Origin: JBCBSK01 sp965250105
GTDB taxonomy: Bacteria > Pseudomonadota > Alphaproteobacteria > Rhizobiales > Tepidamorphaceae
Direction of reading: 5' to 3'
NCBI GenBank assembly: GCA_965250105.1
Contig: OZ252290.1
Location: 2,542,001 to 2,606,000, forward strand
DNA: 64,000 nt
Shown: positions 32,427-43,199 of the stretch, one piece after another
Position numbering within the stretch: the stretch's first letter is position 1
How the letters are laid out: each line of letters begins with the position of its first letter
The notes under the pieces: model-generated
What the model was told of the DNA's origin: nothing
What the model saw: the letters and a program-made list of their open reading frames with translations, nothing else
Database searches by the model: none
Made by a program: the position numbers and the translations under genes

Positions 32427-35233
32427 TGTCCGGTTCGATCACCTTCACCCTAGACGGCCGCGAGGTCACGGCCGCGGATGACGAGACCATCTGGCAGGTG
32501 GCGCAGCGCGAGGGCACGCATATCCCGCATCTGTGCTGGAAGGACGCGCCGGGCTATCGCGCCGACGGCAATTGCCGCGCCTGCATGGTCGAGGTCGAGG
32601 GCGAGCGCGTCCTGGCGGCGTCCTGCGTCCGCAAGCCGAGCCCCGGCATGACCGTCACGACGGCCGGCCCGCGCGTCGAGGCGAGCCGCAAGATGGTGTT
32701 CGAACTGCTTGCCGCCGACATGCCGACGCGCGACCAGAGCCCCGATCCGGAGGCCGATTTCTGGACCCAGGCCGATATCGCCGGTCTCGACCACGCGCCG
32801 CGCTATCCGGGCAGCCGGCCGGGGGCGGTCGCCGAGATTCCGGTCGATTCCATCTTCCACGACGCGTCGCACCCCTCTATCGCGGTCAATCTCGACGCCT
32901 GCATCGCCTGCGGCCTGTGCGAGCGCGCCTGCCGCGATGTCCAGGTCAACGACGTCATCGGCATGGGCTTTCGCGGCCACGAGGCGCGCCCGGTCTTCGA
33001 TTTCGAGGACCCGATGGGCGTGTCGACCTGCGTCGCCTGCGGCGAATGCGTGCAGGCCTGCCCGACGGGCGCCCTGTTCGAGAAGACGCTGATGAACGCG
33101 GAAGCGACCAAGCGCGAGGTCTATGCCGACAAGACGGTCGACAGCGTGTGCCCGTTCTGCGGCGTCGGCTGCCTGACCAAGGTCGCCGTCAAGGACAATG
33201 CGATCGTCCAGGTCGACGGCCGCGATGGGCCGGCCAACGAGAACCGGCTCTGCGTCAAGGGCCGGTTCGGCTATGACTATGTGATGAGCCCCGAGCGGCT
33301 GACCAAGCCGCTGATCCGGCGCGACGACGCGCCGAAATCGGGCGACATGCGGCTCGACCTCGCCGATGTCCACAGCGTGTTCCGCGAGGCGAGCTGGGAG
33401 GAAGCGCTCGACCGTGCGGCATCCGGCCTGAAGACCATTCTCGACCGCGACGGCGGCCAGGCGCTGGCCGGCTTTGGCTCGGCCAAGGGCACCAATGAGG
33501 AAGCCTATCTGTTCCAGAAGCTGGTGCGGCAGGGCTTCGGCACCAACAATGTCGACCACTGCACCCGGCTGTGCCACGCCTCTTCGGTGGCGGCGCTCAT
33601 GGAGGGCGTCGGCTCGGGCGCGGTGTCGGCGCCGTTCAACGCCGCCGAGGATGCCGACTGCATCATCGTCATCGGCGCGCGGCCGGAACAGAACCACCCG
33701 GTCGCCGCGACCTATCTCAAACAGGCGGCGAAACAGGGCAAGACGCTGATCGTCATGGATCCGCGGCCGCAGGGCCTGATGCGCCATGCCGCCCACGGCC
33801 TCGTCTTCAAGCCGGGCACCGATGTGGCGCTGCTCAACGCGATGCTGAACGTCATCATCGACGAGAAGCTCTACGACGAGCAGTATATCCAGGCCAATGT
33901 CGACGGCTTCGCCGCGCTGCGCGACAAGGTGCGCGATTTCACGCCCGAGGCCATGGAACCGGTCTGCGGCATCTCGGCCGACCAGATCCGCGCGGTGGCG
34001 CGCACCTTCGCGACCGCCGAACGCTCGATCATCTTCTGGGGCATGGGCGTGTCGCAGCATGTTCACGGCACCGACAATGCGCGCTGCCTGATCGCGCTGG
34101 CGCTCGTCACCGGCCATGTCGGACGGCCGGGCACGGGCCTGCATCCCTTGCGCGGGCAGAACAATGTCCAGGGCGCCTCCGATGCCGGCCTCATCCCGAT
34201 GGTCTTTCCCGACTACAAGTCGGTCGAGGATCCGGATGTGCGCGGCCGCTACGAGGACCTCTGGGGACGCTCGCTCGATCCCAACAAGGGCCTCACCGTC
34301 GTCGAGATCGTCCATGCGATCCATGACGGCGCCATCAAGGGGATGTATATCCTCGGCGAGAACCCGGCGATGAGCGATCCGGACCAGCGCCACGCCCGCG
34401 CCGCGCTGGCCATGCTCGACCATCTCGTCGTGCAGGACATCTTCCTGACCGAGACGGCTTGGCATGCCGACGTCATCCTGCCGGCCTCCTCGCATGCCGA
34501 AAAGCTCGGCACCTATACGAATACCAACCGCCAGGTGCAGATCGGCCGCCCGGTGCGCGATCTGCCGGGCGAGGCGCGCCAGGACTGGGAGCTCGTCGTC
34601 GAACTCGCCAAGCGGATCGGCCTCGACTGGACCTATCGCGGCGTGCCCGACGTCTACGCGGAAATGGCGTCCGTCATGCCGTCGCTGGCCAATATCTCCT
34701 GGGAGCGGCTGGAGCGCGAGCATTCGGTGACCTATCCGGCCGAAGCCGAGGACAAGCCGGGCAGCGAGATCCTGTTCGCCGAAGGTTTCCCGACGGGTGA
34801 TGGACGCGGGCGCATCGTGCCGGCCGATCTCCTGCCGCCGGACGAACTGCCCGATGAGGATTTCCCGCTGGTGCTGACCACCGGCCGCCTGCTCGAACAC
34901 TGGCATACCGGGGCCATGACGCGTCGCGCCACGGCGCTCGAAGCGCAGGAGCCCGAGGCCGTCGTGTCGATGCATCCGCGCGACATCGGGCGGATGGGCT
35001 TTCAGCGCGGCGAGAAGGTAACGGTGGAGACCCGGCGCGGCGCCATCACGCTCACGTTGAGGGCCGATCGCGACGTGTCGCAGGGCATGCTGTTCATCCC
35101 GTTCTGCTTCGGCGAGGCGCCGGCGAACGTGCTGACCAATCCGCAGCTAGACCCTTACGGCAAGATCCCCGAATTCAAATATTGCGCCGCCCGCATCCGC
35201 CCCGCCGACCATATCGTCGAAGCGGCGGAATAG
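32426..35233 (+). CDS. fdsA: NAD-dependent formate dehydrogenase, molybdenum catalytic subunit
   Basis: A 935-aa cytoplasmic enzyme. It has an N-terminal NuoG-like 2Fe-2S domain, two 4Fe-4S motifs (CIACGLCERACRDV, CVACGECVQACPTGAL), a further 4Fe-4S motif (CPFCGVGC) and the molybdopterin domains. The Mo ligand is probably Cys383 in CTRLCHASS, followed by His384, so it is a Cys rather than selenocysteine enzyme. It oxidises formate to CO2. ATG at 32426 has GGAGG seven bases upstream and overlaps the previous stop. The chaperone genes fdsC/fdhD and fdsD are not adjacent. Confidence 0.95.
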   Translation: MSGSITFTLDGREVTAADDETIWQVAQREGTHIPHLCWKDAPGYRADGNCRACMVEVEGERVLAASCVRKPSPGMTVTTAGPRVEASRKMVFELLAADMPTRDQSPDPEADFWTQADIAGLDHAPRYPGSRPGAVAEIPVDSIFHDASHPSIAVNLDACIACGLCERACRDVQVNDVIGMGFRGHEARPVFDFEDPMGVSTCVACGECVQACPTGALFEKTLMNAEATKREVYADKTVDSVCPFCGVGCLTKVAVKDNAIVQVDGRDGPANENRLCVKGRFGYDYVMSPERLTKPLIRRDDAPKSGDMRLDLADVHSVFREASWEEALDRAASGLKTILDRDGGQALAGFGSAKGTNEEAYLFQKLVRQGFGTNNVDHCTRLCHASSVAALMEGVGSGAVSAPFNAAEDADCIIVIGARPEQNHPVAATYLKQAAKQGKTLIVMDPRPQGLMRHAAHGLVFKPGTDVALLNAMLNVIIDEKLYDEQYIQANVDGFAALRDKVRDFTPEAMEPVCGISADQIRAVARTFATAERSIIFWGMGVSQHVHGTDNARCLIALALVTGHVGRPGTGLHPLRGQNNVQGASDAGLIPMVFPDYKSVEDPDVRGRYEDLWGRSLDPNKGLTVVEIVHAIHDGAIKGMYILGENPAMSDPDQRHARAALAMLDHLVVQDIFLTETAWHADVILPASSHAEKLGTYTNTNRQVQIGRPVRDLPGEARQDWELVVELAKRIGLDWTYRGVPDVYAEMASVMPSLANISWERLEREHSVTYPAEAEDKPGSEILFAEGFPTGDGRGRIVPADLLPPDELPDEDFPLVLTTGRLLEHWHTGAMTRRATALEAQEPEAVVSMHPRDIGRMGFQRGEKVTVETRRGAITLTLRADRDVSQGMLFIPFCFGEAPANVLTNPQLDPYGKIPEFKYCAARIRPADHIVEAAE

Positions 35234-35267
35234 GCGGCCGCCCGGCGTAAGGGTGGGACGCAGGGGG

Positions 35268-35283
35268 CGGGGCCTAGGCCCCG
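35268..35283. terminator. Palindromic hairpin between convergent genes
   Basis: CGGGGCCTAGGCCCCG is a perfect 16-bp palindrome, 35 bp after the formate dehydrogenase stop and 2 bp from the end of the convergent beta-propeller gene. No T-run follows, so the terminator role is tentative. Confidence 0.4.
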
Positions 35284-35285
35284 GC

Positions 35286-36833
35286 TCAGTTCGGGGTCGG
35301 CCGCACCGCCCAGATCGTCGTCGTGCCCGACACTTCATTGGCGACCACCAGGAGCGCCTCGCCCGACGGGCTCTGCTCCGCGGGGATGAAGGTCAGCCCT
35401 TCCGGCGCGATGTCGCCGGCGGTGCCGGCTTCCGGGTCGCCCGTGGGATCGCCGGCGTGGAAATGGCCGACCCAATCCGGCGTGCGCGGATTGGTGATGT
35501 CGTAGACGACGATGCCGCCGAGCCGTTCGAGCCCGATGAAGGCGTAGCGCCGGTCGTCGATCTCGCCGATCGCGACGCCTTCGGGCTCCGGCCCCTTGTC
35601 GTCGGACCGCGTGTCGAAGCCCGCCGTCGTGCCTTCGGAATTGAACCAGTCGGGATAGAGTTCGGCGGTGCGCTGCTCGATCTCGGCGCCTGAATCGAAG
35701 ACCTGCTGGCCGAAGCCCGACACCGTGTCGACCTCGTAGATCGAGAACGACCGGCCGCCGAAGGTGATGATCTCCTCGTAATCGCCGTCGCCGTCGTAAT
35801 CGCCCATGGCGGTCGTCACCTTGAGCCGGCCGAGCGCGTCCTCGGCCTGCAGCGCCTCGGCATTGGGGAAGACGTCCGGATCGAGCACGAGATCGGCGAC
35901 ACGGGCCTCCTCGGAATAGCCGTCATAGTCGCGCGCGTCGCCCTCATTGGCGGTGACGAGGAAGATGCCGCCGTCATGTTCGAACACCGCGATGGCGTCC
36001 GGCTGGAACAGGCCGAACACCGGCCAGGTCTCGATGGCGATCCGGCCGTCGCGGTCGGACGCGTCGAAGGGCACCTGATCGCGGTTCTGGAAACCGAGCC
36101 CGAAGACGCCGGCGAGACGCGCTTCGGCGACGTCGATGATCGCGATCGCGTTGTTTTCCTGCAAGCTAACGAGCGCCGTCAGGCCGTCGGGCGTCACCGC
36201 GATGTATTCGGGTTCGAGGTTCTGCACGATCTCGTTGTCCGGTGGGCCCGGCAGATGCACCGTCGGATCGAGATCGCCGGGGAAGATCTCGGTGAAATCG
36301 ACCATGCTGGCGGAAAAATCGCCGACATCGACGATCGAGACCGATCCGTTAGGATCGATTTCGTAGTCGTCGCTCGGCTCGCCTTCATTGGCGACGAGCG
36401 CCAGGCTACCGTCCGGCGTGAAGGTCACCATGTCCGGCAGGGGGCCGACCTCGGCGCTGCCGGCGACGCTGCCGTCGGGGGCGTAGAACACGACCGTGCC
36501 ATTGGCCTGCCGGTCCTCCGCCTGGACCGCGACGGCGACGAGACCGTCGGGCGACACCGCGACCGAATTCGGCGCATCGCCATGCGCCGAGATGTCGAGC
36601 GTGCCCGTCTTGGCGGGGGCGGCGGGATCGGAGATGTCGAGGATGTCGACGGTCCGGTCGTGGCCGTTGACGACATAGAGCCGGTTCGTCGCGGGATCGA
36701 AGGCGGAGATCTCGGCGGCGCCTTCGTCGAAGATGCCGGTCTCGTAGCGCCCGACAACGTCGAGCTCGACGCCGGCCGCCGCCGGCAGGCTGATCGCGGC
36801 GCTTCCCAGCATGGCCAAGAGATATCTATGCAT
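35286..36833 (-). CDS. Exported beta-propeller protein, choice-of-anchor I type
   Basis: A 515-aa protein with a signal peptide (YLLAMLGSAAISLPAAAG). The rest is made of repeated beta-propeller blades (NRLYVVNGHDRTVDILDISD, PNSVAVSPDGLVAVAVQ, DMVTFTPDGSLALVANEGE, PEYIAVTPDGLTALVSLQEN). There is a calcium-like DYDGDGDYEE loop and a conserved NEGDARDYDGYSEEAR. It resembles the choice-of-anchor I family, often found with secreted phosphatases; no catalytic residue can be assigned. Located in the periplasm or outside. Confidence 0.82.
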   Translation of the reverse strand: MHRYLLAMLGSAAISLPAAAGVELDVVGRYETGIFDEGAAEISAFDPATNRLYVVNGHDRTVDILDISDPAAPAKTGTLDISAHGDAPNSVAVSPDGLVAVAVQAEDRQANGTVVFYAPDGSVAGSAEVGPLPDMVTFTPDGSLALVANEGEPSDDYEIDPNGSVSIVDVGDFSASMVDFTEIFPGDLDPTVHLPGPPDNEIVQNLEPEYIAVTPDGLTALVSLQENNAIAIIDVAEARLAGVFGLGFQNRDQVPFDASDRDGRIAIETWPVFGLFQPDAIAVFEHDGGIFLVTANEGDARDYDGYSEEARVADLVLDPDVFPNAEALQAEDALGRLKVTTAMGDYDGDGDYEEIITFGGRSFSIYEVDTVSGFGQQVFDSGAEIEQRTAELYPDWFNSEGTTAGFDTRSDDKGPEPEGVAIGEIDDRRYAFIGLERLGGIVVYDITNPRTPDWVGHFHAGDPTGDPEAGTAGDIAPEGLTFIPAEQSPSGEALLVVANEVSGTTTIWAVRPTPN

Positions 36834-36935
36834 CGGCGCGTCTCCCCGCGCTTGGTGTTCGAACGCGGCGTCAATGCTAGACGATCGGCCGTGTCAGCGC
36901 CATGTCAGGACGTCGCGGCCTGGGCCTTCTTCTCG

Positions 36936-37745
36936 CTAGAACGGCATCGCGGCGCCCGCGGCGCGATCCGGCGTCACGGGGTTCAGATGCGTGCCGACCG
37001 ACAGGCTGCCGCCTTTGGCCACGACCGCATAGACACCGAAATCGTCATGGCCGTAACCGCGCAGGAGTTCGGCCGGAAGGTCGAGATCGCGTTCGCCGGT
37101 CCTGGGGTTGGCGCGGGTCGCGGCGCAGCGCACGGTGCGGTCGACGATCTCGAGTTCGAGCCCGCTCGGGGCTGTCAGCACCGTGCCGATGAGGTCGAAT
37201 TCCGCCCAGGGCGGCAGTCCGTCGAGCACGATATTGGGCCTGAACCGCATCGGATCGACCGGCCGGCCGAGATGGTCTTCGAGCGCGCGGACCGAAGCCA
37301 GATTGACGATATGCACGCATTTCAGCGCGACATCCGAAAAGCTGTGGCCATCGGCGCGCAGCACCTTGAGCGGACCGCGCACCGCGTCGCCCAGCGTCTC
37401 GGCGAGGCTGGCCAGAAGGGCCGCGTGATCGGCCGGATCGTCGAGCGCGCCGCCAATCACGCGGCCATCCGGCCAGGTGACGGAGAAGCGGCCCGTCGCA
37501 TCGTCGAAGCGCGTCCGCAGCGCGGCCAGCGACGGATTGCGCATCAGGCAGAGGAACTTGATCTTCGGCAGCGTGGCCGGCACCGCCGGATCGAAGCCCG
37601 ACGGGCCGTTCTCGATCGCATAGGCCCGGTCGAAGGGCAGCGTCTCGCCCGCTCTAATGTCGACCCGCTCCAGCGGGTCGGGCGAGAACCCCTTCACCGG
37701 ATAGCGGTAGAGGCCGGTGATGCGGGCGGGTGTCTCGCTGGTCAT
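36936..37745 (-). CDS. MOSC-domain protein
   Basis: A 269-aa protein with an N-terminal MOSC beta-barrel (ITGLYRYPVKGFSPDPLERV, LPFDRAYAIENG) and a MOSC domain (about residues 120-265) with the conserved RFRPNIVLDG and the Cys motif RCAATRANPRTGERD. MOSC proteins handle the molybdenum cofactor or its sulfur, or reduce N-hydroxylated compounds. The molybdenum-dependent formate dehydrogenase lies 1.7 kb away, but on the other strand and past another gene, so a link is only possible. Confidence 0.85.
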   Translation of the reverse strand: MTSETPARITGLYRYPVKGFSPDPLERVDIRAGETLPFDRAYAIENGPSGFDPAVPATLPKIKFLCLMRNPSLAALRTRFDDATGRFSVTWPDGRVIGGALDDPADHAALLASLAETLGDAVRGPLKVLRADGHSFSDVALKCVHIVNLASVRALEDHLGRPVDPMRFRPNIVLDGLPPWAEFDLIGTVLTAPSGLELEIVDRTVRCAATRANPRTGERDLDLPAELLRGYGHDDFGVYAVVAKGGSLSVGTHLNPVTPDRAAGAAMPF

Positions 37746-37801
37746 GTTGGTCTCTTTCGCGTCCTGGGCGCGTTACGGGGCGGTCGTCGGGGCTGGCGCC
37801 G

Positions 37802-38638
37802 TCAGCCGCACACGGCCTCGGCCGCGACATCCTCGCTGATGCCGGGGCCGTCGGGGGCGAGGCGGTCGTTGACGGTCGCGGCGAGTGGCCCGAAACGGCG
37901 CGCCGAACGCACCCAGCCGCCGGTCGCGGTGTTGCGCGCCACCGCGCAGACCAGATAGTCGTCGCCGATATCCTCGATCAGGACCAGCGGCGTCAGGGTC
38001 TCGCCGGCGCCGAGCGTCTGGTCGGTGATGTTGAGCAGGATCGCTTCCTCGCCGAGCCGCACCGCGGCGACATAGAGCTGCAGCCGGTCGAAGCCGGCGC
38101 CGCTACGGTTGATGATGACCGGGCGCATCTGCCGTTCGGACACCGCGACCACCTCCTCGATGACGAGCGGTCCCGAAGGCAGCGGTTCCTGCGGCAGGCT
38201 GACGGTCGCGGTCGGCGCCGGTTCCGTGGGCGCGACCGTCATCGCCGGCGGTTCGATTCGGACCGTGGTGACCGGCTTGCTCTCGACCTCGCCGTCCTGG
38301 GCGCGGCGCATCTCGCCGCCCGACAGCGCGACGGCGAGCACGCCGCCCTCGTCTTCGAGCGTTTCCGACAAGGTGGCGAAGCTGAAGGCGAGGCCCGAGA
38401 CGAGCGCGACAAAGACCAGGAACGGGCCCGGTAAGCCGGTTTCCAGCCAGTCGGGCCTGAGATCGGCGGCAAGCTGGCGCGCCGCCGCCGTCTGCCACAA
38501 CACCCACAGGCCGACGCTCGCCAGCAGCACCACCATGGCGACGAGCTGCACCGTGCCGGAAAAGCCGGCCATGTCGCCGACGATGGTGATCAGCGCGGCG
38601 ACCGCCAGCAGGATCGGCATGGCATAGGTTGCGACCAC
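37802..38638 (-). CDS. Membrane protein of unknown function
   Basis: A 278-aa protein with three N-terminal membrane helices (about residues 7-24, 28-50 and 72-92), a Pro/Thr-rich linker (about 130-155) and a C-terminal soluble beta domain (EVVAVSERQMRPVIINRS, LYVAAVRLGEEAILLN, DYLVCAVARNTATGGWVRSA) probably in the periplasm. GTG with GGAG eight bases upstream is the likely start; ATG six codons later is an alternative. No family recognised. It lies 56 bp beyond the MOSC gene start, on the same strand. Confidence 0.65.
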   Translation of the reverse strand: MVATYAMPILLAVAALITIVGDMAGFSGTVQLVAMVVLLASVGLWVLWQTAAARQLAADLRPDWLETGLPGPFLVFVALVSGLAFSFATLSETLEDEGGVLAVALSGGEMRRAQDGEVESKPVTTVRIEPPAMTVAPTEPAPTATVSLPQEPLPSGPLVIEEVVAVSERQMRPVIINRSGAGFDRLQLYVAAVRLGEEAILLNITDQTLGAGETLTPLVLIEDIGDDYLVCAVARNTATGGWVRSARRFGPLAATVNDRLAPDGPGISEDVAAEAVCG

Positions 38639-38972
38639 CGCTCTCGCTCCGAACCGACGCGCGACGCTTTTCGCGCGTCTGAATGATGATTGGATTGTCC
38701 GCGACGGCGCGCCCTGTCAAGCCGGTCACGGGTGCGAAGTCGGGGCTGGTGTTGCCGGATGGACACACCATATAGACGATGTCCCGCCGCTTCCGGGGGA
38801 CTTTCAAGCGATAGGCGGTTGCGCTGGCGGGCCGCGGCAGAGCCGCCGCCACCGGGCCGCGGCGGGTCTCGATCCGAAACATCTTGACCCGAAACAATGG
38901 ACATCGACAAGGTTGCCGGGTCGGGCGCGATGCGTCTTCCGGGCGGCGGCCATGGGCGAAGAGGACGACGGC
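38639..38972. other. clpB upstream region with a weak heat-shock-like -10 box
   Basis: A 334-bp divergent gap. CATATA at 38769-38774, within CACACCATATAGACG, resembles the -10 element of alphaproteobacterial sigma-32 promoters, but the matching -35 at 17-bp spacing (CTGGTG, 38746-38751) is poor. No CIRCE element is seen. Confidence 0.3.
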
Positions 38973-41576
<2,604 letters not shown>

Positions 41577-41621
41577 CGGCGGCGCTCGCCCGGCTTCCCC
41601 GCCTCGCCCATCCTCCGAGAT

Positions 41622-41642
41622 GCGGGTTTTGCACCCGCTTTT
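41622..41642 (+). terminator. Intrinsic terminator after clpB
   Basis: GCGGGT-TTTGC-ACCCGC followed by TTTT forms a 6-bp terminator stem. It lies inside a wider imperfect inverted repeat (CCCATCC at 41607-41613 with GGATGGG at 41645-41651), so it may also serve the convergent agmatine deiminase gene. Confidence 0.7.
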
Positions 41643-41667
41643 CGGGATGGGGGCGGGCGCGCGTCCG

Positions 41668-42723
41668 TCAGCCCGGCATGTTCTGGGTGATGCAGTGGAT
41701 CGCGCCACCGAAGGGCGCGATCGACCGCACATCGACCTGAACCACCTCGCGGTCGGGGAAGGCGCGCTGAAGGATGTCCTTGGCCGTCCGGTCGGCGGGA
41801 ATGCCGTAGCCCGGCATCACGAGCCCGCCATTGGTCAGATAGAAATTGATGTAGGACCGGCACATCACGTCGGCGAAATCGGAATCCGGATCGAGATCGA
41901 GGCCGGTGGCGTCGACCGCGTCGGGCAGTTCGATGATCTCGAAGGCGCGGCCCGCCGCGTCCGTCTCGGCCCGGAGCGCCTCGAGATTGGTGGCGAGGAT
42001 CCGCGCGTGCGGATCGGCCAGGTCCGGATTGGTCTCGAACAGGACCACGCCCGGCCGGACGAAGGCGAGCAGGCCATCGACATGGCCATCGGTCTCGGTA
42101 TCCATCGGGTGGCCGGGCAGCCAGACCACCTTGTCGACGCCGAGACAGGCCTTCAACTCGGCCTCGGCCAGCGATTTCGGGACGCCGGGATTGCGGTTGG
42201 GGTTGAGCACATTGGTCTCGGTGACGACCAGCGTGCCATCGCCGTCGGTGGCGAGCCCGCCGCCTTCCATGGTCAGCCAGGAGTTGATCACCGGCACGCC
42301 GAGCGCATCGCATAGCCGCCCCGCCAGCCGGTCGTCCTCGGTCCAGGGGCTGTGCTTCTCGCCCCAGGCATTGAAGCGCCAGGACACGCCGGCGACCCGG
42401 CCGTCCGGCGCCTGAACGAAAGTGGGGCCCGAATCGCGCGCCCAGGCATCCTCGATCGGGATCGGCAGGACCTGGGCGCGATTGCCCAGCATCCGGCGCG
42501 CGGTGTCGGCATGGTCGGGATGGGCGACCATCGTGACCGGCTCGAAGCGGGCGATCGCGTCCGCGACAGCGACATAGCCCTCCTGCATGTCCCTGAGATA
42601 GGGGCCATACATTTCGGCTTCGGCGCGGTGCGGCCAGCACATGATCGTCTGCGCATGGCGGCCGGTTTCGGCTGGCATGCGCAAGCCGGCGCCCGAAATG
42701 ATCGTCGAACCGTTACCGGTCAT
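41668..42723 (-). CDS. aguA: Agmatine deiminase
   Basis: A 351-aa enzyme of the peptidyl-arginine-deiminase fold. It has MCWPHRAEAEMYGPYLRDMQ, IEDAWARDSGPTFV, NAWGEKHSPWTEDD, EGGGLATDGDGTLVVTETNV, LPGHPMDTETDGHVDGLLAF and the catalytic cysteine Cys344 in GGAIHCITQNMPG. It hydrolyses agmatine to N-carbamoylputrescine and ammonia. No aguB or decarboxylase is adjacent. A perfect palindrome lies 85 bp upstream of the start. Confidence 0.93.
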   Translation of the reverse strand: MTGNGSTIISGAGLRMPAETGRHAQTIMCWPHRAEAEMYGPYLRDMQEGYVAVADAIARFEPVTMVAHPDHADTARRMLGNRAQVLPIPIEDAWARDSGPTFVQAPDGRVAGVSWRFNAWGEKHSPWTEDDRLAGRLCDALGVPVINSWLTMEGGGLATDGDGTLVVTETNVLNPNRNPGVPKSLAEAELKACLGVDKVVWLPGHPMDTETDGHVDGLLAFVRPGVVLFETNPDLADPHARILATNLEALRAETDAAGRAFEIIELPDAVDATGLDLDPDSDFADVMCRSYINFYLTNGGLVMPGYGIPADRTAKDILQRAFPDREVVQVDVRSIAPFGGAIHCITQNMPG

Positions 42724-42807
42724 CTAGCTCTCCTGCGAGGTTTTCCGCGCCGCCGCGCGGGATCGGGCGCACGGAACGGATGCTGAAGGTGGGTGGGGCG
42801 CCCCAGA

Positions 42808-42819
42808 TTGTGATCACAA
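42808..42819. promoter_or_regulatory. Perfect palindrome TTGTGATCACAA upstream of aguA
   Basis: A 12-bp perfect palindrome 85 bp before the aguA start, in an AT-richer patch (followed by AAATAGAAGATC). It has the length and form of a GntR- or LysR-family operator. No regulator gene is adjacent, so the regulator is unknown. Confidence 0.5.
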
Positions 42820-42926
42820 AATAGAAGATCGCCGGGGCTGGCAAGCCGCGCCGGTCGTCCGGCTGTCCGCTTGCGAAACACGGCCTCAGTTTCTACCTAA
42901 CAGGGAGGGCCCGCCAAACCACCCTG

Positions 42927-43081
42927 GCAGGCTGTTGAAAGGGGCACCACGGCTGTCGCCCATCCTTCGAGACGCTCGCTGCGCTCGCCCTCGGGATGAG
43001 GAATATCGAATTCTTGGCCCTCACCCCGAGGAGGCCCGTAGGGCCGTCTCGAAGGGGCAGGCGCTTTTTTCAACAGCCTGC
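42927..43081. repeat. Intergenic large inverted repeat (MITE- or BIME-like), about 155 bp
   Basis: GCAGGCTGTTGAAA (42927-42940) and TTTCAACAGCCTGC (43068-43081) are perfect 14-bp terminal inverted repeats. Inside, CCTTCGAGACG...CCCTCGGGATGAGG and CCTCACCCCGAGGAGG...CGTCTCGAAGG are inverted copies of one unit, each with a smaller palindrome (CGCTCGCTGCGCTCG, GGCCCGTAGGGCC). The whole can fold into one long cruciform. There is no coding capacity. Such units are common as dispersed repeats in rhizobia, but only this copy is in the window. Confidence 0.75.
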
Positions 43082-43199
43082 TGTAATTTATTCCACCGGT
43101 GATGGCATCGGATTTGGCTGGGCAGACGTTTCATCCATAGGGGCTTCGCGGCCCGAAATGGATACAGAGCGGCCATCGGGCCGCGTCAAAGGGAATTGC

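Noticed and set aside
32450..34975. 841-codon open frame antisense to the formate dehydrogenase catalytic gene
   Set aside because: Same cause: high GC third positions remove stops. The plus strand has all Fe-S and molybdopterin motifs.
36936..37745. MOSC protein as the missing formate dehydrogenase sulfurtransferase
   Set aside because: FdhD/FdsC proteins are a different family with a CxxC loop; this is a typical MOSC N-terminal plus MOSC protein on the opposite strand and separated by another gene.
38746..38774. Sigma-32 promoter for clpB
   Set aside because: The CATATA -10 looks right, but the -35 (CTGGTG) is a poor match to CTTGAA; kept only as a remark in the gap entry.
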